DNA of 64,000 bases, from the NCBI GenBank assembly GCA_003228195.2, contig QGNO01000004.1, forward strand, positions 29,452-93,451, in the 5' to 3' direction. This document shows positions 62,164-64,000 of this stretch, piece by piece (position 1 is the stretch's first letter; each line of letters opens with the position of its first letter). A program made the translations under genes and the position numbers. Source of the stretch: Chloroflexota bacterium (GTDB taxonomy: Bacteria > Chloroflexota > Dehalococcoidia > Lucifugimonadales > QGNO01). The notes under the pieces are model-generated. The model was not told where the DNA came from. It was given only the letters and a program-made list of their open reading frames with translations, and made no database searches.

Positions 62164-62916
62164 ATGAGAGTAGCTGGCAAGGTGGCGCTGGTAACGGGAG
62201 GAGCAAGAGGACTCGGAGAAGCCCAATCGAAACTTTTGGCGAAGGAAGGAGCCAAAGTAGCTATAGGAGACATACTGCCGGAAGATGGCAACCGCGTTGC
62301 CAACGACATTAATGCCTCCGGGGGCGATGCGTTCTTTATTCATCTCGATGTAACCAGCGAAGGAGAATGGCAAAAGGCGATAGATGAAACCGTGTCACGT
62401 TTTGGCAAACTGGACATCCTCGTTAACAACGCCGGAGTTGGCGGACGGGGTGGCCTTGAAGATATGACAGTTGAAGAATGGGACCACGTCATGGCAGTTA
62501 ACGCCAAGGGCGTATTCCTTGGGACCAAACTGTCCATGCCAGAGATGCTCAAAGCAGGCAAGGCATCAATCGTAAATATATCTTCCCAGATGGGAATAGT
62601 CGGAAGTGACACAAGCAATCCAGCCTATACAGCTTCCAAGGCTGCGGTTCACGTTTTCTCTAAATCTATCGCCCTGCGATATGCCACAAAAGGTGTCCGA
62701 GTGAATTCCGTCCACCCAGGTCCCATCGATACTCCTATGTTAAGAAGTGGATTTGATGACCCGGAGCGAAAGCAAAAAGTGCTAGCCCGAATACCCATGG
62801 GGAGAACCGGCATACCAGAAGAGGTAGCATACGGTGTCCTTTTCCTAGCATCAGATGAGTCATCATTTATAACCGGTGAAGGCCTCGTAATAGACGGTGG
62901 GTGGATGGCGCAGTAA
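62164..62916 (+). CDS. SDR-family oxidoreductase
   Basis: GKVALVTGGARGLGEAQSKLLAKEGAKVAIGD; LVNNAGVGG; YTASKAAVHVFSKSIALRYATKGVRVNSVHPGPIDTPM. Confidence 0.97.
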   Translation: MRVAGKVALVTGGARGLGEAQSKLLAKEGAKVAIGDILPEDGNRVANDINASGGDAFFIHLDVTSEGEWQKAIDETVSRFGKLDILVNNAGVGGRGGLEDMTVEEWDHVMAVNAKGVFLGTKLSMPEMLKAGKASIVNISSQMGIVGSDTSNPAYTASKAAVHVFSKSIALRYATKGVRVNSVHPGPIDTPMLRSGFDDPERKQKVLARIPMGRTGIPEEVAYGVLFLASDESSFITGEGLVIDGGWMAQ

Positions 62917-62959
62917 TCGCGTATCTAACCTAAACTCGAAATTAGAGGTAGGAAAGAAT

Positions 62960-63193
62960 ATGGCTGAACAAAAGCTTCCGATCGTCTACACAATTCGTGG
63001 CTGTGACGCCTGCGTTAAATTACTCGATAAGTGGAATGGCGACGGCATTGAATTTGAGGAACGTCGGGCAGATCTTAGTCAAGAGATCCTAGACGAAGCG
63101 AGAACATTCGGGGATGTAGTACCGATAGTTGTGTACCCTGATGGCAAAATAGAAGAGGGATTCGAAGGTGGGATAGGCTGTCATATAGGTTAA
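62960..63193 (+). CDS. Glutaredoxin-like small thiol protein
   Basis: IVYTIRGCDACVKLLDKWNGDGIEFEERRADLSQEILDEARTFGDVVPIVVYPDGKIEEGF; CxxC motif and VPIVV cis-Pro region. Confidence 0.72.
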   Translation: MAEQKLPIVYTIRGCDACVKLLDKWNGDGIEFEERRADLSQEILDEARTFGDVVPIVVYPDGKIEEGFEGGIGCHIG

Positions 63194-63267
63194 TAAGCCA
63201 GCTTAAAGTATTAGATTCCATAAATAAGCAGCTTCCACGCGGCCCAGTTTTCAATTAAACAAACAGT

Positions 63268-63765
63268 CTAGGAGAAATAGTCCTTACAGTTGTCTGAAAA
63301 TACGACAGACGACCCAGAGAACTGAAACTGCCTCCACATCTCGTACATAATGATAGCTGCAGCATTGGAAAGATTGATACTGCGGTTCGCAGGCATCATA
63401 GGTATCCGAATGCGATTCTCGGGCGCGACCTTGTCAATTACATCTTGAGATAAACCTACGCTCTCTGATCCAAAAATAATTGTGTCTCCCACCAGATATT
63501 TTGGAGCGGTATATAAAGTCGTTGCTCCGGTAGTTGCGGCATACACCGTATCGATTGAAACGGTCTCAAGGTAAGCTTCTACTGACTGATGTATCGTTAC
63601 ATCAGAAATGTCACTGTAATCTAGAGCAGCCCTACGTAAACGAGGGTTATTCAATTGAAACCCGAGTGGCTCAACAAGATGCAATCTGGCTCCTGCATTA
63701 GCACACAAGCGAATCAGGTTGCCTGTGTTATGGGGTATCTCTGGAGTTACCAAAACAACGTTCAT
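63268..63765 (-). CDS. trmL: tRNA (cytidine(34)-2'-O)-methyltransferase
   Basis: MNVVLVTPEIPHNTGNLIRLCANAGARLHLVEPLGF; FGSESVGLSQDVID; RIPMMPANRSINLSNAAAIIMYEMWRQ. Confidence 0.95.
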   Translation of the reverse strand: MNVVLVTPEIPHNTGNLIRLCANAGARLHLVEPLGFQLNNPRLRRAALDYSDISDVTIHQSVEAYLETVSIDTVYAATTGATTLYTAPKYLVGDTIIFGSESVGLSQDVIDKVAPENRIRIPMMPANRSINLSNAAAIIMYEMWRQFQFSGSSVVFSDNCKDYFS

Positions 63766-63834
63766 AACCGGATCAGAACTCAAGTTTTACCCCTGGAATT
63801 GAGTTAACAATGTAATAAAGCGGAATCGGCGGGT

Positions 63835-64000
63835 TTATTTCCCTTTGCCCCTAATAGCTTCCACCTTCTTCCTAGCATCTTCGGCTGATATATCACCACT
63901 CGCTACCATCATGCGAAGCCTTCTACCTATATCATCCGCTGAATATTTACCCCGTTTGCCAAAAACCTTAGACTTGCCATAACCCTTACCGCTCGTGTAA
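63835..64000 (-). CDS. C-terminal part of a basic hypothetical protein, truncated by window edge
   Basis: Open frame reads YTSGKGYGKSKVFGKRGKYSADDIGRRLRMMVASGDISAEDARKKVEAIRGKGK*. Confidence 0.6.
   Translation of the reverse strand, partial: YTSGKGYGKSKVFGKRGKYSADDIGRRLRMMVASGDISAEDARKKVEAIRGKGK

Overview
A compact, AT-leaning bacterial chromosome segment. I read it as Chloroflexota, possibly a marine SAR202/Dehalococcoidia-type lineage; this taxonomic call is inference from gene content and protein style. It contains almost entirely housekeeping and metabolic operons. Identified loci are: cytochrome-c haem exporter ccmABCD; hspR-grpE-dnaK; a histone-deacetylase-like hydrolase; rex; a full F0F1 ATP synthase operon; a pyrimidine operon (pyrR-pyrB-pyrC-carA-ORF-carB) followed by an unusual phosphoribosyltransferase fusion; tandem ACT-domain malic enzymes; a coxM/coxS-like pair; a TPP-riboswitch thiamine ABC transporter; an aroK-aroB fusion; alaS-ruvX-aroE-aroC; a Fur-family regulator with a zinc ABC transporter; moaD-moaE; a fucose-isomerase-like/FGGY-kinase cluster; rny; a PHP phosphoesterase; an SDR; and trmL. 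I saw no rRNA, tRNA, CRISPR array, prophage or transposon. The most interesting items are: (1) a phosphoribosyltransferase with an N-terminal PD-(D/E)XK-nuclease-like domain at the end of the pyr operon; (2) a complete PyrR attenuator whose terminator hairpin also contains the pyrR Shine-Dalgarno; (3) unannotated small ORFs inside the atp and thi operons; (4) three decaying genes (DUF503, endonuclease-III-like, lipoprotein) recovered by cross-frame reading; (5) a HAIR/HspR operator and a paired zinc-regulator operator; (6) a probable ATA start codon for the zinc ABC ATPase.
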